Shown here one piece after another: positions 8,440 to 17,912 of a stretch of 64,000 nt of DNA. The notes beneath the pieces are model-generated. The model did not search any database. It saw nothing but the letters and a program-made list of their open reading frames with translations, and had not been told where the DNA came from. Positions within the stretch are counted from its first letter, which is position 1, and the number at the start of each line of letters is the position of its first letter. The translations under genes were made by a program, and so were the position numbers. Origin of the DNA: Acinetobacter pullicarnis (GTDB taxonomy: Bacteria; Pseudomonadota; Gammaproteobacteria; Pseudomonadales; Moraxellaceae); assembly GCF_006352475.1 (NCBI RefSeq), contig NZ_VCMZ01000001.1, positions 558,001 through 622,000 of the forward strand, given 5' to 3'.

Positions 8440-11085
8440 ATGGCCAAAGCTCCTCGGTCCACATCCAAAAGCAACGCAGCAGCAGACGAAACGCCGGTTG
8501 CTGGGAAAAAACGCGCACTAGTGATTGTGGAGTCGCCTGCTAAAGCGAAGACGATTAATAAATATCTGGGTTCACAGTATATTGTGAAATCATCTGTGGG
8601 GCACGTCCGCGACTTGCCAACAGGTGGTTCTAAATCAACAGAAAAAAAACCAGCGACACGCACTAAACTGACGGACGAAGAGAAAGCCGTCAAAGCACAA
8701 AATGCCTTGATCAATCGGATGGGGGTTGACCCTGAACACGATTGGCGTGCGCATTATGAAGTCTTGCCAGGTAAGGAACATGTGGTTGCTGAGCTCAAAA
8801 AGCTGGCCTCCCAAGTTGATGAAATCTATCTCGCAACGGATTTGGACCGCGAAGGTGAAGCGATTGCTTGGCATTTAAAAGAAGTCATCGGCGGTGATGA
8901 ATCACGTTATCAACGTGTTGTATTTAACGAAATTACCAAGAATGCCATTCAAGAAGCATTTAAGCGTCCAGAACGTCTAGATATTGCTAAAGTGAACGCG
9001 CAACAAGCACGTCGTTTCTTAGACCGTGTGGTTGGCTTTATGATTTCGCCATTGCTGTGGGAAAAAATTGCCCGCGGTTTATCGGCAGGTCGAGTGCAAT
9101 CGGTGGCAGTGAAATTGGTGGTAGAGCGTGAACGCAGTATTCGTGCCTTTATCCCTGAAGAATATTGGCAAATTTTTGCAGATACCACTTCACAAAAAGA
9201 TGAAATTCGCTTAGAAGCGGTTAGACAAGCGGGCAAAACCCTCAAGCTAACCAACAAAGCGCAAACCGATGCGATCCTCAATCAAATTAAGGATGCAGCG
9301 TTTGAAGTGTCAAGCCGTGAAGATAAACCAACTAAGGTTAATCCAAGCGCACCGTATATCACGTCAACCCTGCAACAAGCTGCAAGTACCCGTCTTGGCT
9401 TCTCTGTAAAGAAAACCATGATGTTGGCACAGCGCTTGTATGAAGCTGGTTTTATCACTTATATGCGTACTGACTCAACCTTTTTGAGTAATGACGCTGT
9501 GGCCATGGTGCGTGATCATATTCAAACTGAATTTGGTGACAAGTACCTGCCGGCAAAACCGATTTTCTATGGCAACAAAGCCAATGCCCAAGAAGCGCAT
9601 GAAGCAATTCGTCCTTCTAATGTTGCACTCCGTGGCGATAGCTTGGCTGGTGCTGAACGTGATGCACAGCGTCTCTATGATTTAATTTGGCGCCAGTTTG
9701 TCGCCTGCCAAATGACACCAGTTGAATACTTGTCATCAACAATTTTGGTCAATGCCAATGGGGTTGAACTTAAAGCCAAAGGTCGTACTTTGGTCTTTGA
9801 TGGCTTTACCCGTGTTCGTGGTGTCAACAAATCTGACGATGATGTGTTATTGCCAGCCGTGAAAGTCGGTGAGATTCTAAAACTTGAAAAACTAGATCCA
9901 TCACAACACTTTACCAAGCCACCTGCGCGCTTTACTGAAGCTTCATTGGTGAAAGAGTTAGAAAAGCGTGGTATCGGCCGTCCATCGACCTATGCTGCGA
10001 TTATTTCGACCATTCAAGACCGTGGTTATGTGAAATTAGAAAATCGTCGTCTCTTTGCCGAGAAAATGGGCGAGATCGTCACCGACCGATTGGATGAAAG
10101 CTTTAACAACCTCATGAACTATGCCTTTACGGCCGACCTCGAAGGTCAGCTCGATAAAGTCGCCATGGGGGAACGTGATTGGAAAGATGTACTCGATAGT
10201 TTCTACGGTGACTTTAAAAAACGTTTGAGCAATGCACAAAGCGAAGCAGGTATGCGTCGTAATATGCCGGTTGAAGTTGAACCCGTACATTGCCCAGAGT
10301 GTAGCCGTGCGATGCAAATTCGTACCGGAACCACAGGTGTATTCTTGGGTTGTTCAGGCTATAACTTGCCACCGAAAGAACGCTGTAAAGGTACGCTGAA
10401 TCTGGCACCGGTTGAGTCTTTGGCCGTGTTGTCTGATGATGATGGTGCTGAAACTGCAGACTTAATGTCAAAACGCCGCTGTCCAGTATGTAGTACTGCA
10501 ATGGACAGCTATGTGATTGATGGTGGACGCAAATTACATATTTGCGGGAATAACCCAGACTGTCACGGTTTTGAGCTGGAAGAAGGCGAGTTTAAAATTA
10601 AGGGCTATGATGGCCCAAGCATTCCTTGCGACAAGTGTGATGGCGAGATGCAATTGAAAACCGGTCGTTTTGGCCCATATTTCTCTTGTACCAGCTGTGA
10701 CAACACCCGTAAAGTGCTTAAAAATGGCCAACCTGCGCCACCACGTGTCGATCCAATTAAAATGGAACATCTGCGTTCAACCAAGCACGATGATTATTTT
10801 GTGTTGAGAGATGGCGCTGCTGGACTATTCTTAGCGGCAAGTAAGTTCCCGAAAATTCGTGAAACCCGTGCCCCTAAAGTGGCTGAGCTCCGTAGTGTTG
10901 CTGCTCAAATTGATCCGAAGTATCAATTTATCTTGGAAGCACCAGATACCGATCCTGAAGGCAATGCCACCATTGTGAAATTCAGCCGTAAAAATCAGTG
11001 CCAATATGTGGGTTCTGAAACTGCTGAAGGCAAAGCCAGCAAATGGAGCTTACATTATGAAAATGGCAAGTGGGCTGAAGCTTAA
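8440..11085 (+). CDS. topA: DNA topoisomerase I
   Basis: The 881-residue type IA topoisomerase relaxes negative supercoils by transient single-strand cleavage. The N-terminal Toprim domain starts [19 protein letters not shown] and holds the acidic triad in [11 protein letters not shown] (D134, D136, E138). The catalytic tyrosine is Y341 in [10 protein letters not shown]-terminal zinc ribbons are visible as cysteine pairs: [16 protein letters not shown] with HICGNNPDC, and CDKCDGEM with CTSC. A lysine-rich 25-residue N-terminal extension ([10 protein letters not shown]) precedes the core. It ends in a clear terminator at 11114. Confidence 0.98.
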   Translation: MAKAPRSTSKSNAAADETPVAGKKRALVIVESPAKAKTINKYLGSQYIVKSSVGHVRDLPTGGSKSTEKKPATRTKLTDEEKAVKAQNALINRMGVDPEHDWRAHYEVLPGKEHVVAELKKLASQVDEIYLATDLDREGEAIAWHLKEVIGGDESRYQRVVFNEITKNAIQEAFKRPERLDIAKVNAQQARRFLDRVVGFMISPLLWEKIARGLSAGRVQSVAVKLVVERERSIRAFIPEEYWQIFADTTSQKDEIRLEAVRQAGKTLKLTNKAQTDAILNQIKDAAFEVSSREDKPTKVNPSAPYITSTLQQAASTRLGFSVKKTMMLAQRLYEAGFITYMRTDSTFLSNDAVAMVRDHIQTEFGDKYLPAKPIFYGNKANAQEAHEAIRPSNVALRGDSLAGAERDAQRLYDLIWRQFVACQMTPVEYLSSTILVNANGVELKAKGRTLVFDGFTRVRGVNKSDDDVLLPAVKVGEILKLEKLDPSQHFTKPPARFTEASLVKELEKRGIGRPSTYAAIISTIQDRGYVKLENRRLFAEKMGEIVTDRLDESFNNLMNYAFTADLEGQLDKVAMGERDWKDVLDSFYGDFKKRLSNAQSEAGMRRNMPVEVEPVHCPECSRAMQIRTGTTGVFLGCSGYNLPPKERCKGTLNLAPVESLAVLSDDDGAETADLMSKRRCPVCSTAMDSYVIDGGRKLHICGNNPDCHGFELEEGEFKIKGYDGPSIPCDKCDGEMQLKTGRFGPYFSCTSCDNTRKVLKNGQPAPPRVDPIKMEHLRSTKHDDYFVLRDGAAGLFLAASKFPKIRETRAPKVAELRSVAAQIDPKYQFILEAPDTDPEGNATIVKFSRKNQCQYVGSETAEGKASKWSLHYENGKWAEA

Positions 11086-11113
11086 TTTAAGCACTTAAAA
11101 TAAGATTAAAATT

Positions 11114-11136
11114 GCGAGCCTCGGCTCGCTTTTTTG
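11114..11136 (+). terminator. topA terminator
   Basis: GCGAGC-CTCG-GCTCGC hairpin followed immediately by six T residues, 29 bases after the topA stop. Confidence 0.9.
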
Positions 11137-11212
11137 TGTTTGGGATAAGGGATTTAGCAGTTTGCCAACCAGCTTTGAGAGAAAGCCTAAAGCGCCAAAC
11201 GGGCGATCAATA

Positions 11213-11770
11213 TTAGGATGGATTGCTTTCAAAAATGTAAATATTATTTTCGATAACTGGTCCTTTTTGATTTTTAAGCACCGCGATACAGCGTTGATTT
11301 GGATTATCTATAAAACGATAGCTTGTTGCATTGAACTGTGTTTGACCACGATTTTGTTCACTCACACTGAATTTATTTACATTGAGTTGATTTTGGACAT
11401 CTAAAACAAAAGTTTTGGCGAGGTCCTTATATGCACTAGCCGCTTTTTTATGGAACAGTACATTATTATTTTCACCCCATGCAGCGAGTGGTGCGGTATA
11501 GGTCGAGAAGTAATGATACGTACGTTTAGTTTCTTTGTGATTATCTAAGACATTTTTAAAACGGGTATGCATTGCGAAACTGATCATAATCTTTGGCTGT
11601 TGGCTAAATGAAATTCGAGCAAAGGGCACAACCTTGATTTCGGAATCTTTATTTAACGCTAGGATTTAAAGCGTTTGATCGGTTTAATTCTGACTCAGTG
11701 AAACTTTAATCGCACTATAGCCACTGATCATGATGGTAATCACCATTGTCATCATATTTTTATTATTCAT
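11213..11770 (-). pseudogene. Decayed gene for a small secreted protein
   Basis: Starting at the ATG at 11770 the minus strand reads a signal peptide or lipoprotein-like leader (MNNKNMMTMVITIMISGYSA), then meets TAA at 11686-11684 and a second TAA at 11668-11666, and continues in the same frame for about 150 residues (ALNKDSEIKVVPFARISFSQ, ending IYIFESNPS). The two parts share one frame, so I read it as one gene of about 185 codons with two nonsense mutations rather than a gene with a GTG start at 11629. The family is not recognised. It sits at the left edge of the AT-rich island, after the topA terminator. Confidence 0.6.
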
Positions 11771-11820
11771 TACACATTTATTCCATTTGAATTGAAAAGC
11801 TTCAGATTGAAACGGTCTAA

Positions 11821-12070
11821 ATTATTTTATTTAGTAAATATACATAAATTAGTTTGATTGTTAAGATTAATTGGATTATTTTTATTTTATATTGTTGATT
11901 TTATTGATTAATAATATGTGGCTATCATTTATATATTTTAAAGTGAGATTTATTATGTATTTTAAGTTAATAGGGATTTGGGCTTTATCAAGATGATTTA
12001 TGCGGTGATAAATGACATTTATGCCGTACTTTTGATGGCTACATCAAATTTTCGAAACGGATTTAAGTGC
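11821..12070 (+). repeat. Degenerate noncoding direct repeat, copy 1
   Basis: This AT-rich segment aligns by eye with 13911-14155 over about 240 bases: both contain TTGTTGATTTTA, then TTGATTAATAAT/TTGATAAATAAT, then AAGTTAATAG and end in a GGATTTAAG. Copy 1 abuts the polymorphic-toxin tail. It holds no gene. Confidence 0.6.
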
Positions 12071-12071
12071 A

Positions 12072-13084
12072 GTGGGGTATTTATTAGTGGTGAATGCTCT
12101 GGCTAAGCTGCCTGCAATACTACAAGCAGATTATATTGGAACGAAATCTGGTTTTGATACACGTTTAGAAGGAACGGAGTTTCAGTATCTTAAGGGTGCC
12201 ACAATTGAAGCTGGTGGAAAACTGGAGTTGATTGCTGCAAAAAAAAGCATTACTGAGTTATTTAAAAAAGAGAAAAACTCAGTTGTTTGGCAAGCAATGC
12301 AAGATAAAAGCTCTATTACTGAGACTGCTAATTTGCCACGTTTTAATGGCCCAACTCTACCAACCTTTAAAGCTGATGGAGGGATTGCTGGATTAGGAAC
12401 GACAACACCTGTTGCGGGTGGTGGTTCAGTAACAACCTTTGGTGGTATTACGATAGCAACGGTGGGGGAGGCAACAACTATCACAACTGCTGGTGTAATG
12501 CTTAATGCGGCATTGACAAGTTTAGCAACACAGGCATCAATTAGTGCAGTCAATAACAAAGAAAAATTGAGCGCTATTCTTAAAGATGTCACAAGCAAAA
12601 GTGCTATTAAAAATTTAGCAATTGCAATGGCTCTGGCGGGGATCAGTAATACAACTCAAAATTGGGGTAAGGAAACAGTAATGCTTAAGGATAAATTAGG
12701 AAATCCATTTAACTTGAAGGTTGTTACGGATTGGGGTTAAACGTTTAGAAGCTTCTTCTTTATTGAAAGTAGAAGGTTCAGGCGTACCACAGGCTCAAAT
12801 TAGAGGCAGCTTTATTAATAATATTGGATTAAATGCAATGATGGGACTAGGTTGTCGTCTTGCCTTGTGTGAAGAACAGTGGATCAGTAATGGCTTGAAT
12901 CAAATACCTGGATGGAATGGCGACCTTACATGATATTTGGGCAAATTGGATGACGGACAAAAGTGAATTGCTATTTAAGGCAGGAAATCTTCCGATGATG
13001 GCCACAGCATTATTGATAACTTATAGTGCATTAGCAAATGAGTATTATTATTTAGTAAATCAACTTGGGCGAGGAAATAAATGA
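12072..13084 (+). pseudogene. Frameshifted C-terminal remnant of a CdiA/FhaB-like polymorphic toxin
   Basis: Three overlapping frames read one protein. Frame 1 (12072-12740) carries FNGPTLPTFKADGGIAGLG and an alanine-rich stretch typical of the pretoxin region (DUF637-like) of large filamentous haemagglutinin/CdiA exoproteins. It ends in VVTDWG. The reading continues one frame over as KRLEASSLLKVEGSG (to 12933), then shifts again at IPGWNG into MATLHDIWANWMTDK (12917-13084). The tail has a hydrophobic helix (MMATALLITYSALANE). There is no N-terminal two-partner secretion domain, so only about 330 codons of the C-terminal end survive. The last stop overlaps the start of the following lipoprotein gene (ATGA), as in toxin-immunity pairs. 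The assignment to this superfamily is by motif memory and moderately sure. Confidence 0.65.
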
Positions 13085-13413
13085 AAAGAAAATATTACTT
13101 TAAATGGCTGGTTATCTTATTTAGTATTCAAATTCTTTCAGGTTGCTATCATCTCTACTGGACAACTAGTATTGATGAAAATGTTGGTCAAAACATTTAC
13201 AACTCAAAGATAGACGTGACGGGTGGGCGAAACTTTGAAAAAGCGAAGAAAGATGGGCTACTTTATAAAGAAACTCAGGAGCCTCCAAATACGCGCTATT
13301 TTTTCAATTGGAGTAAGCGATGCCAGTATTCATTACTTGTTTCCCCTGATGGCACGATTTTATCTTGGGCTTTTTCTGATTATAAAAAACGTAAGGAATG
13401 CTATGTTCATTAA
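13081..13413 (+). CDS. Small lipoprotein, candidate immunity protein
   Basis: The 110-residue protein has a lysine-rich start, a hydrophobic stretch and a lipobox LSGC (cysteine at about residue 22), so it should be lipidated and envelope-anchored. The mature part (KKDGLLYKETQEPPNTRYFF, then CQYSLLVSPDGTILSW) resembles small uncharacterised lipoproteins found behind polymorphic toxins. Its ATG overlaps the stop of the toxin remnant by four bases, with GAGG nine bases upstream, indicating translational coupling. Role as immunity is inference from position; the toxin gene upstream is broken while this gene is intact, which would make it an orphan. Confidence 0.7.
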   Translation: MKRKYYFKWLVILFSIQILSGCYHLYWTTSIDENVGQNIYNSKIDVTGGRNFEKAKKDGLLYKETQEPPNTRYFFNWSKRCQYSLLVSPDGTILSWAFSDYKKRKECYVH

Positions 13414-13796
13414 TATGGTCGCTAACCAATTGAAATAATTTGTTTTTATTTATATTTTTTTGATGCAACGTAACATGCATGTGATAATAAAATACATGAA
13501 TTATAATGTATTAGTAAGATTTTTTATGAAGTTTATTTTTATTTTAAATATAATGGTTTAGTTGTTTTTATTTTGATGTGATAGCTTGCTTCAATATTTA
13601 GTTTGTGTGTAAATAGTCATAGATTTAATCATATAAGTTATTTTTTTTGATTTATATTTTAAAAAATTATAATATTGAAAAATACTTCTCATATTTTAAT
13701 TTGTCATTCTTATTTTATGTGATTGAATTGTGGTTTCTAATGGTTCGCTGTTATTTAAAATAAATATTGTTAATTTTAAGAGATTTATATATATAT

Positions 13797-13903
13797 TTAA
13801 ATAAGTTAAATAAGTTAAATAAGTTAAATAAGTTAAATAAGTTAAATAAGTTAAATAAGTTAAATAAGTTAAATAAGTTAAATAAGTTGAATAAGTTGAA
13901 TTA
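13797..13903. repeat. 9-bp tandem repeat, about 11-12 copies
   Basis: The unit TTAAATAAG repeats head to tail with almost no variation; the last copies change to TTGAATAAG. It is not a coding multiple inside any gene. Copy number is likely variable by slippage. Confidence 0.95.
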
Positions 13904-13910
13904 TTCTATT

Positions 13911-14155
13911 AAGTAAATGTACTTAAATGGATTTCTTTGTTAAAATTAATTAAAATATTTTGCTTTATCTTGTTGATTTTAATTGATAAATAATGTGTTT
14001 GTGGCCTTTTTCTCTTTTAGTGTGCGATTAATTATTCATTTCAAGTTAATAGTGAATTGGGATTTATAAAGGCTTAAGCTATCAGAAGTAGTATTTATGT
14101 TGTATTTTTGACGGGTCAATCAAGTTTTTGAAATGGATTTAAGGGGAAAGGGGGG
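13911..14155 (+). repeat. Degenerate noncoding direct repeat, copy 2
   Basis: This is the partner of 11821-12070, with shared blocks in the same order and roughly 70 percent identity by eye. It is followed by a G-rich stretch (AAGGGGAAAGGGGGGAGG) instead of the toxin tail. Confidence 0.6.
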
Positions 14156-14437
14156 AGGTGCGGTAGTTGGTTTTTAAGCATTCAGTATCTGATAGGTATT
14201 TATGTTTTAACCTTCTTATTGATGATCGCTGTTTTTTATATTACACAGTGCAACGATCGGGTGAATAAAAATAGAGTGAATTATTTAGCGAAGTATAAGT
14301 AGATAAAGTTATAAATATCGAAGCGTATATCGATGCAGGGTATAAAAGAATCAGCCTTGGATTGCAAGATGGAGTTGTAACATGACTGTTACTGGTAACC
14401 CAGGTGGAATATTAGTTTATATTTTATATTTTATATA

Positions 14438-14689
14438 TTGCTTCCTATCTTTTTGTTTATAAATAAGGACTCAAATAAAAGTAAACTTATTTTTTTGAGA
14501 GTTAATGCTTTTATTGGAGTGTTTTTATTATACAGTGATATGGATTCATTGTTATTTAGGATTGAACATAGAGCTATTTCTGGTCTTTTTGGAGTGCTGT
14601 TATACATATATTTATGTGTATTTATTAACTTTATATTTTTTATAACTTCTTTTTTTGTAAAGGGGGAGTTTTTGTTAAAAGGATGGTAG
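14438..14689 (+). CDS. Doubtful small membrane ORF
   Basis: It would encode 83 residues with two or three hydrophobic segments (AFIGVFLLYSDMDSLLF and LFGVLLYIYLCVFINFIFF) from a TTG start without a good ribosome binding site. The frame opens after a stop at 14396. Extreme AT content makes hydrophobic frames likely by chance. It could be a remnant of a membrane immunity-type protein; I cannot confirm it. Confidence 0.25.
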   Translation: MLPIFLFINKDSNKSKLIFLRVNAFIGVFLLYSDMDSLLFRIEHRAISGLFGVLLYIYLCVFINFIFFITSFFVKGEFLLKGW

Positions 14690-14959
14690 ATATTTACGGT
14701 GTATGGATTAGCTTTAGGGTGTTATATGGTTAGTATGTTTTTTTCAATTATATAAAATTAATTTTTATAAAGCTTAGTTTTATTATTTCAACGTTATACA
14801 GTGGGATATCAAAGTATTTATTTAGAAGGTGGTTGTTGGAAAGATAAAAAATTATCATGATTAGGATTATGAGCGATTAGTCTATATAGCTAAAAGCGTA
14901 CCCACTTCCACCATACAAGGATGGAATAAGATCATAAGCGTTGGAATAGATCAGATTAA

Positions 14960-15625
14960 ATGAAAAACTTTTTATTAATTGTTATGGTATTAACTTTTAT
15001 AACGGGGTGTTCGCCACAACTAGAGCAAGTTTATGAGGGCGAACAAAATGTGCAGGTTGTTATTGCAGATCGAAATTTTGCAGTACCGAAGAAGTATATT
15101 GATAGCCCTTCTCAGCCAGTTGAAAGTCCACTGGTCTTTGATCGAAGCGGCAGTATGATTGCATATTTTAATTGGCCGAGTTTAGCTGGTTTAAGTGAGT
15201 CAGATAATCAACAACGTTTTGGTCGATTTAATCACGATATTATACAAATACAATGGTACTTACTAGATCAACAACCTGTTACGGCTCGACAAGTTTTAAC
15301 TAATTTAAGCGAAGAGATTAACTTTGTTAGAGATGGGAATAATTGTGAGTGGTCTGATATTAAGAACTGCCATTACAAATATAAAGGTAGATACTATAAC
15401 TATATTGGAGAAATTCAAAATTTTGGTCCTTTTACAATAATATGTCACAGTTACAGTGAGGTCATGGACCAGAATACTATTTGTAATTTAAATATAGATT
15501 ACCCTGCTAAAAATTTATATATAGAGAGTTTAATCAGTAGCAATATGATTATTGCTGGTGATTTTCCTAAAGTTGCTCAACAAATAAAAATCTTCTTGGA
15601 TACATGGGAAGTTCAAGTAAAATAA
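14960..15625 (+). CDS. Island lipoprotein, copy 1 (candidate immunity protein)
   Basis: This 221-residue lipoprotein has leader MKNFLLIVMVLTFITGC with the lipobox cysteine at residue 17. It is a close paralogue of 18688-19362: the first 106 residues or so (through QIQWYLLDQQP) and the last 37 (AKNLYIESLISSNMIIAGDF to the end) are nearly identical. The middle of about 80 residues (VTARQVLTNLSEEINF to NLNIDYP) is unrelated apart from spaced cysteines. It lies 10 bases after a scar GCGTTGGAATAG that matches the last codons of the helical gene, so it was probably copied together with that neighbour. The family is not known to me. A periplasmic immunity role is inference from mosaicism and context. 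Confidence 0.75.
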   Translation: MKNFLLIVMVLTFITGCSPQLEQVYEGEQNVQVVIADRNFAVPKKYIDSPSQPVESPLVFDRSGSMIAYFNWPSLAGLSESDNQQRFGRFNHDIIQIQWYLLDQQPVTARQVLTNLSEEINFVRDGNNCEWSDIKNCHYKYKGRYYNYIGEIQNFGPFTIICHSYSEVMDQNTICNLNIDYPAKNLYIESLISSNMIIAGDFPKVAQQIKIFLDTWEVQVK

Positions 15626-15931
15626 TTTAAAAAAAGATTTAATTTTAAATATTAAAATATGAAGTTTTAGAGAGGGTGGTGTTGATATTTTATAATGATT
15701 TTAAAAGTCTAATCTGTTGGGTTGTATTTTTTATTTAATCTATAGTGCTAGTTTTAAACTGGAAAATATGACTCATCAAAATAAAAAATAAAAAATAAAT
15801 TAAAAGTGATTACTCAATAATTGAAAACAGTTATAGCGCAGATCAAGGGGTCTAAAGGTGTAATTCATAAATTTGATTTGAAGACCCAAACAATGAAAAT
15901 TTTTATTGATTTTAGAAAGAAAGGTTAAAAT
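15626..15931. other. AT-rich intergenic region
   Basis: About 300 AT-rich bases between the lipoprotein and the 467-codon gene. No gene or hairpin terminator is evident; it presumably carries the promoter of the downstream gene. An AGAAAGG ribosome binding site lies at its right end. Confidence 0.5.
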
Positions 15932-17335
15932 ATGAAATTTAAACATCCAGTATATGTAACGATATACACACCTGCAGTGCTCGCAGCACCTCGGGACTTT
16001 TTTCAGCGGATTAGATATCGTTGTGAGCACTATCCAGAGCTTATCCCAGAAAAATGTGGATTTTGGGAACCTTTAAAAATTGAATTTTCACCAGATATCA
16101 TTGAGACATTAATACCAGATGATCGTGGTGGAGCTGCAGATTCGTTGTGGTGCAAGCGTAATAAAAAAACTCGGTTTTGGGGAGGGTTTTCACCGTCGTA
16201 TCATGGTCGAACACATAGTCTGGAATCGATTCAACCAGAATTAGAACAGGTAGATCAAGATAAACTAATTAACTATGTTAAAAAAGTATCTGTCGAATTT
16301 AATGCTGATTTAGCAATTATTGATATGAATCGGGTTCAAGAAGTTCATCCTAATTTCGGATGGATTGACTTTACGCCAAGTACACATGTATTAAAGCATT
16401 GGCTAAGTGATATGTATTGGGGGGTCGTATTTGGTGAAGCCTATGTTAACTTATTTGGATTAGAGATATTAATGAGTACACCAGCGTATAGGGTGGAAAA
16501 GTTATCTGAAAAAGCAGTATATATTCAGCTTTCTGCTGCTGTCCAAGATGTATACGAACAGACTGAAGTAGTTGATCAAGCTAGAGAAAAAGTAAAAGTT
16601 CATCTAGGCTATGATGCTTTTTACTCAGTAGAAAAAGATTATGAACCTCGATCAGATCGGCGTAAATTAATCGGGCTTTCAGAAGATAATATAATCTGGT
16701 CTCAAAAGCAGACAGATTATACGGACACTTTTCGCGTGCCTCATTTTAATTTAATTTCTGATGCTTATATGCAAGCAGAAGCACCACCTGAAAATATGTA
16801 TCTGTATTTAAATCAACTAAAAAAACTGCAAACAACCTCTTGGGAGCTTGAGCTTTCTCAATGGTGGTTGTCGCGACCTTTTGACACATCAGCGCCAGGT
16901 TATGGTGAAACATATAGTCATGGTGATGTTGAAGAAATAGCTTATTTTTATAGACCTGAAGGTTATGATGCGCCCATTGAAAAAGAGTTATTCATAGGTG
17001 GATGGGATCGAATTGATTTGGATACGCAAAGTAGGGCGGATTATGCTGAATCTACGCTAATCACTTTACTTGATCATTATCCAGCTGTAACGACAGTGTG
17101 GGAATGTTTAAAGCAGAGTGTGCAGCATAATGATGATTATTCTGTGATTTATTTAGATCAGGTTGAGCAGCAAGAACATAATTTATTTCGCATAGCAACA
17201 AAAGTAATTATCTTTGAAAAATTTTTAATAAAAGTAACTTTTATGGATTATTGGAGTGATTCGATAGAAGAATCATTAGCCATTTCTGAACCTATTTTTA
17301 ATTCATTTAAGACAAAAGAACTTTCACCCCAATAG
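15932..17335 (+). CDS. Two-domain cytosolic protein, immunity-like (Imm52-type appearance)
   Basis: The 467-residue soluble protein has no signal peptide and no transmembrane helix. The N-terminal half (about 1-255) contains YRCEHYPELIPEKCGFWEPL, WGGFSPSYHGRTHSLESIQ and FGLEILMSTPAYRVEKL, a layout reminiscent of Imm52-like immunity proteins. The C-terminal half (about 285-467) is a separate alpha/beta domain ending FLIKVTFMDYWSDSIEESL. The start is supported by AGAAAGG nine bases upstream. It sits between the duplicated lipoprotein and helical genes, which supports a role in resistance to a contact-delivered toxin, but the family call is from memory of the motif style and needs a profile search. 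Confidence 0.7.
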   Translation: MKFKHPVYVTIYTPAVLAAPRDFFQRIRYRCEHYPELIPEKCGFWEPLKIEFSPDIIETLIPDDRGGAADSLWCKRNKKTRFWGGFSPSYHGRTHSLESIQPELEQVDQDKLINYVKKVSVEFNADLAIIDMNRVQEVHPNFGWIDFTPSTHVLKHWLSDMYWGVVFGEAYVNLFGLEILMSTPAYRVEKLSEKAVYIQLSAAVQDVYEQTEVVDQAREKVKVHLGYDAFYSVEKDYEPRSDRRKLIGLSEDNIIWSQKQTDYTDTFRVPHFNLISDAYMQAEAPPENMYLYLNQLKKLQTTSWELELSQWWLSRPFDTSAPGYGETYSHGDVEEIAYFYRPEGYDAPIEKELFIGGWDRIDLDTQSRADYAESTLITLLDHYPAVTTVWECLKQSVQHNDDYSVIYLDQVEQQEHNLFRIATKVIIFEKFLIKVTFMDYWSDSIEESLAISEPIFNSFKTKELSPQ

Positions 17336-17363
17336 TTCGATCTTTCTCATGGGAGGAGGATCG

Positions 17364-17455
17364 ACAAAAATGAGGATAACACTGCACTTATACACACCAG
17401 CATTTTAAAGGTATTTCATCCCCATAAAGAAGCCCTCAAGTCAGAGGGCCTTTGC
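17364..17455 (+). repeat. 3-prime flank repeat, copy 1, with inverted DnaA-box-like pair
   Basis: This segment aligns with 20352-20445. Both carry a GGATAAC-A-(C/T)-GCACTTATACACAC core and end in the same GCCCTC...GAGGGC terminator. Here the pair is TGAGGATAA (17371-17379) and TTATACACA (17388-17396), separated by 8 bases. Confidence 0.6.
17432..17453 (+). terminator. Terminator after the 467-codon gene
   Basis: GCCCTC-AAGTCA-GAGGGC hairpin followed by CTTTG. It is the counterpart of the terminator at 20421. Confidence 0.7.
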
Positions 17456-17492
17456 TAAATTCAAAAAGTTAAATAAATAAGAGATGGATGAA

Positions 17493-17636
17493 ATGCCATT
17501 TTATACATTAAAACAGTTGGGAAAAGACACTGATTATTTTTCTAAAACCTACCAATATCTCGTTGCGCTAAATATCCAATATCAGCTTTTTTTAAATGGT
17601 CGAGTTCATTTGGCTCTGAAGTTAAAGACAAGCTGA
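17493..17636 (+). CDS. Short ORF, possible toxin fragment
   Basis: It is a 47-codon frame starting MPFYTLKQLGKDTDYFSKTY and ending in a stop. Base composition is more balanced than the surroundings and the peptide looks protein-like. It may be a remnant of the toxin body whose tail appears at 17781-17897. There is no known domain. Confidence 0.3.
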   Translation: MPFYTLKQLGKDTDYFSKTYQYLVALNIQYQLFLNGRVHLALKLKTS

Positions 17637-17780
17637 CATGTCAGCCATTCTTTCACTAAACAACATGTTCTATTCTTTAAGTAATTTATTTTACAGGAAT
17701 GATGATCTACCTGATTATTAATCACAAGGTTGGAGTAAAAACTTAAGTGGAGTCATCTATTCTGATAATGGACATAATAT

Positions 17781-17897
17781 GTGAAAGAACAAGCTATTAA
17801 TAATCTTAAAGATGGAACCTTTACGACCTCTACCGCCGCAACGGGTAACTCTAAAAATTCTGTAATCTATAGTTGTGTCAATCGTGTATGTCAATAA
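17781..17897 (+). pseudogene. C-terminal toxin scar preceding the helical gene
   Basis: The 38-codon frame ends IYSCVNRVCQ and stops 15 bases before the GTG of the next gene. The last codons (AAT CGT GTA TGT) and the spacer GGAGCACTTGTA recur in front of the second helical gene at about 19496-19528, where only NRVC-stop survives. I interpret both as tails of the same lost upstream gene, probably a toxin. Confidence 0.45.
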
Positions 17898-17912
17898 TCT
17901 GGAGCACTTGTA

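Larger units (their letters stand above)
13414..14959. other. AT-rich intergenic region with gene debris
   Basis: About 1.5 kb of very AT-rich DNA. It contains a 9-bp tandem repeat (13797-13903), a degenerate copy of the sequence at 11821 (13911-14155), protein-like debris at about 14240-14430 (for example EAYIDAGYKRISLGLQDG at 14320-14373 in a frame with flanking stops), a doubtful small membrane ORF (14438-14689), and a 12-base scar (14938-14949) matching the end of the helical gene found at 18677. I see no complete gene I would defend. Confidence 0.6.

Noticed and set aside
11162..11404. 80-codon plus-strand ORF after topA
   Set aside because: It is antisense to the decayed secreted-protein gene, whose frame carries a leader peptide and a longer coherent body.
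13797..13903. CRISPR array
   Set aside because: The unit is only 9 bases with no spacers; it is a simple tandem repeat.
17371..17396. Chromosome dimer resolution (dif/pdif) site
   Set aside because: The ATAA/TTAT halves are 8 rather than 6 bases apart and the outer arms do not match XerC or XerD sites; DnaA-box-like is the closer description.
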